64,000 nt of DNA from Pseudomonas putida (GTDB lineage Bacteria; Pseudomonadota; Gammaproteobacteria; Pseudomonadales; Pseudomonadaceae): positions 1 through 64,000 of the forward strand of contig NZ_JANHLE010000001.1 in the NCBI RefSeq assembly GCF_028682475.1. Reading direction: 5' to 3'. Under the pieces are notes generated by a model. The model was not told the DNA's origin. It worked only from the letters and a program-made list of their open reading frames with translations, and searched no databases. Position numbers and translations under genes: made by a program. Positions 63,283 to 64,000 of the stretch are shown piece by piece; within the stretch, counting starts at the first letter, position 1; each line of letters begins with the position of its first letter.

Positions 63283-64000
63283 TTACCTTGCACGCTCCCC
63301 CGTGTCCTGGATATCGACGGACTTGAGCGACGCCATGTCGATCACGAAACGGTACTTCACATCATTATTGTGCATGCGCGTGAAGGCCTGGTTGATGTCC
63401 TGAATCCCGATCATCTCGCAGCTCGGCAGCACCTGGTGCTCGGCGCAGAAGTCCAGCAGCTCCTGGGTCTGTTGCAGGCCACCGATCAACGAGCCGGCAA
63501 TCGAGCGGTTGTTGAGCGCCAGCAATGCACCATGAATGGGTTCCAGCGGTTCCAGCGCCCCCACCAGCACCAGCGTGCCTTTACGGGCCAGGAGCATCAG
63601 GTAGGGGTTGACGTTGTGGCTGCGCGGGATGGTATCGAGCACCAGGTCAAAGCTGCTGGCCGCCACTTTCATCGCCTGCGGCTCACTGGACAACAAAACA
63701 TGATGGGCGCCGAGCGCGCGGGCATCATCAGCCTTGCCGGGCGAGGTGGTGATCACCGTCACCTCGGCACCGAGGGCAACCCCGAGCTTGACCGCCATAT
63801 GGCCGAGGCCGCCCAGACCGACGACGGCCAGGCGCGTGCCGGCCTTGACGTCATGCTCGCGCATTGGCGTCCACACGGTGATGCCCGCGCACAGCAGCGG
63901 GCCGGTAAAGCGAGGGTCGAGCGTCTGCGGTACACGCAGCACAAACTGCTCGCGCACGACGATGTGCTGGGCGTAGCCACCGCGGGTCACTTCGCCGCTG
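63283..64000 (-). CDS. Zinc-type NAD(P)-dependent alcohol dehydrogenase, 5' end missing
   Basis: The window holds the last 239 codons; the first part, with the catalytic zinc Cys/His, is beyond the right edge. It reads in from SGEVTRGGYAQHIVVREQFV, with LLCAGITVWTPMREHDVKAG and the Rossmann VVGLGGLGHMAVKLGVALGA clear. Similarity is to cinnamyl-alcohol-dehydrogenase/YahK-type enzymes that reduce aldehydes with NADPH. The stop is at 63283. Strongly supported but partial. Confidence 0.88.
   Translation of the reverse strand, partial: SGEVTRGGYAQHIVVREQFVLRVPQTLDPRFTGPLLCAGITVWTPMREHDVKAGTRLAVVGLGGLGHMAVKLGVALGAEVTVITTSPGKADDARALGAHHVLLSSEPQAMKVAASSFDLVLDTIPRSHNVNPYLMLLARKGTLVLVGALEPLEPIHGALLALNNRSIAGSLIGGLQQTQELLDFCAEHQVLPSCEMIGIQDINQAFTRMHNNDVKYRFVIDMASLKSVDIQDTGERAR

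Noticed and set aside
1..64000. CRISPR arrays, tRNA/rRNA genes, insertion sequences, prophage
   Set aside because: No direct-repeat array, cloverleaf-like sequence, transposase or phage gene was found.

Overview
The window is a chromosomal segment of a GC-rich fluorescent pseudomonad, most likely of the Pseudomonas putida group. The evidence is the protein content (CioAB, FdoGHI/FdhE, a zwf-gnd pair next to a glgA-treZ-malQ-treY-glgX cluster, DUF2790 and DUF2934 proteins), strong G/C third-position bias, and dispersed REP elements with the core GCGGGGCAAGCCCGCTCCCA. No rRNA, tRNA, CRISPR array, prophage or insertion sequence was seen.

Layout. 1-900: a shortened FecR-like gene behind a Fur-box-like site. 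989-4388: a DUF2790 protein and an ECF sigma/anti-sigma pair divergent from a catalase-like protein and a cytochrome b561. 4457-12531: transporters (MFS, DASS, MFS), an XRE-cupin regulator, a truncated haemoglobin, YbjQ, several small proteins, a SufR-like regulator, and a structured leader (about 8000-8192) before a small gene of unknown function. 12616-16036: an EamA exporter and the cyanide-insensitive oxidase CioAB. 16139-31623: a molybdenum/formate region: YdeP-type molybdopterin oxidoreductase, MoaA, bestrophin, MoaB, a LysR regulator, an NCS1 permease, a secreted helical protein with a SufR-like regulator, a Mop molbindin, then formate dehydrogenase FdoGHI with FdhE. The two divergent promoter regions (ydeP/moaA and moaB/lysR) share the same arrangement of sequence motifs, including LysR-type TGAT-N11-ATCA boxes, which suggests one small regulon.

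31735-34260 is partly AT-rich and accessory-looking: an orphan LapG-like cysteine protease, a small secreted protein, and an ECF sigma factor without an anti-sigma. 34396-42512 holds LysE, a flavin monooxygenase, a SotB-like efflux pump, a PepSY protein with a second cytochrome b561, a TonB siderophore receptor and a copper pair (PCuAC and SCO1). 42799-46883 holds TSUP, NudC, a dienoyl-CoA isomerase-type crotonase and NhaB.

46952-61762 is carbohydrate metabolism: zwf and gnd on the minus strand, then the tightly coupled plus-strand cluster glgA-treZ-malQ-treY-DUF2934-glgX plus an endonuclease/phosphatase-family gene. Glucan made or extended by GlgA can be debranched by GlgX, rearranged by MalQ and converted to trehalose by TreY/TreZ. 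The window ends with a beta-barrel autotransporter-type protein and a partial alcohol dehydrogenase.

Start codons were often moved inward from the longest possible frame, using ribosome binding sites and family N-termini; each such choice is stated.
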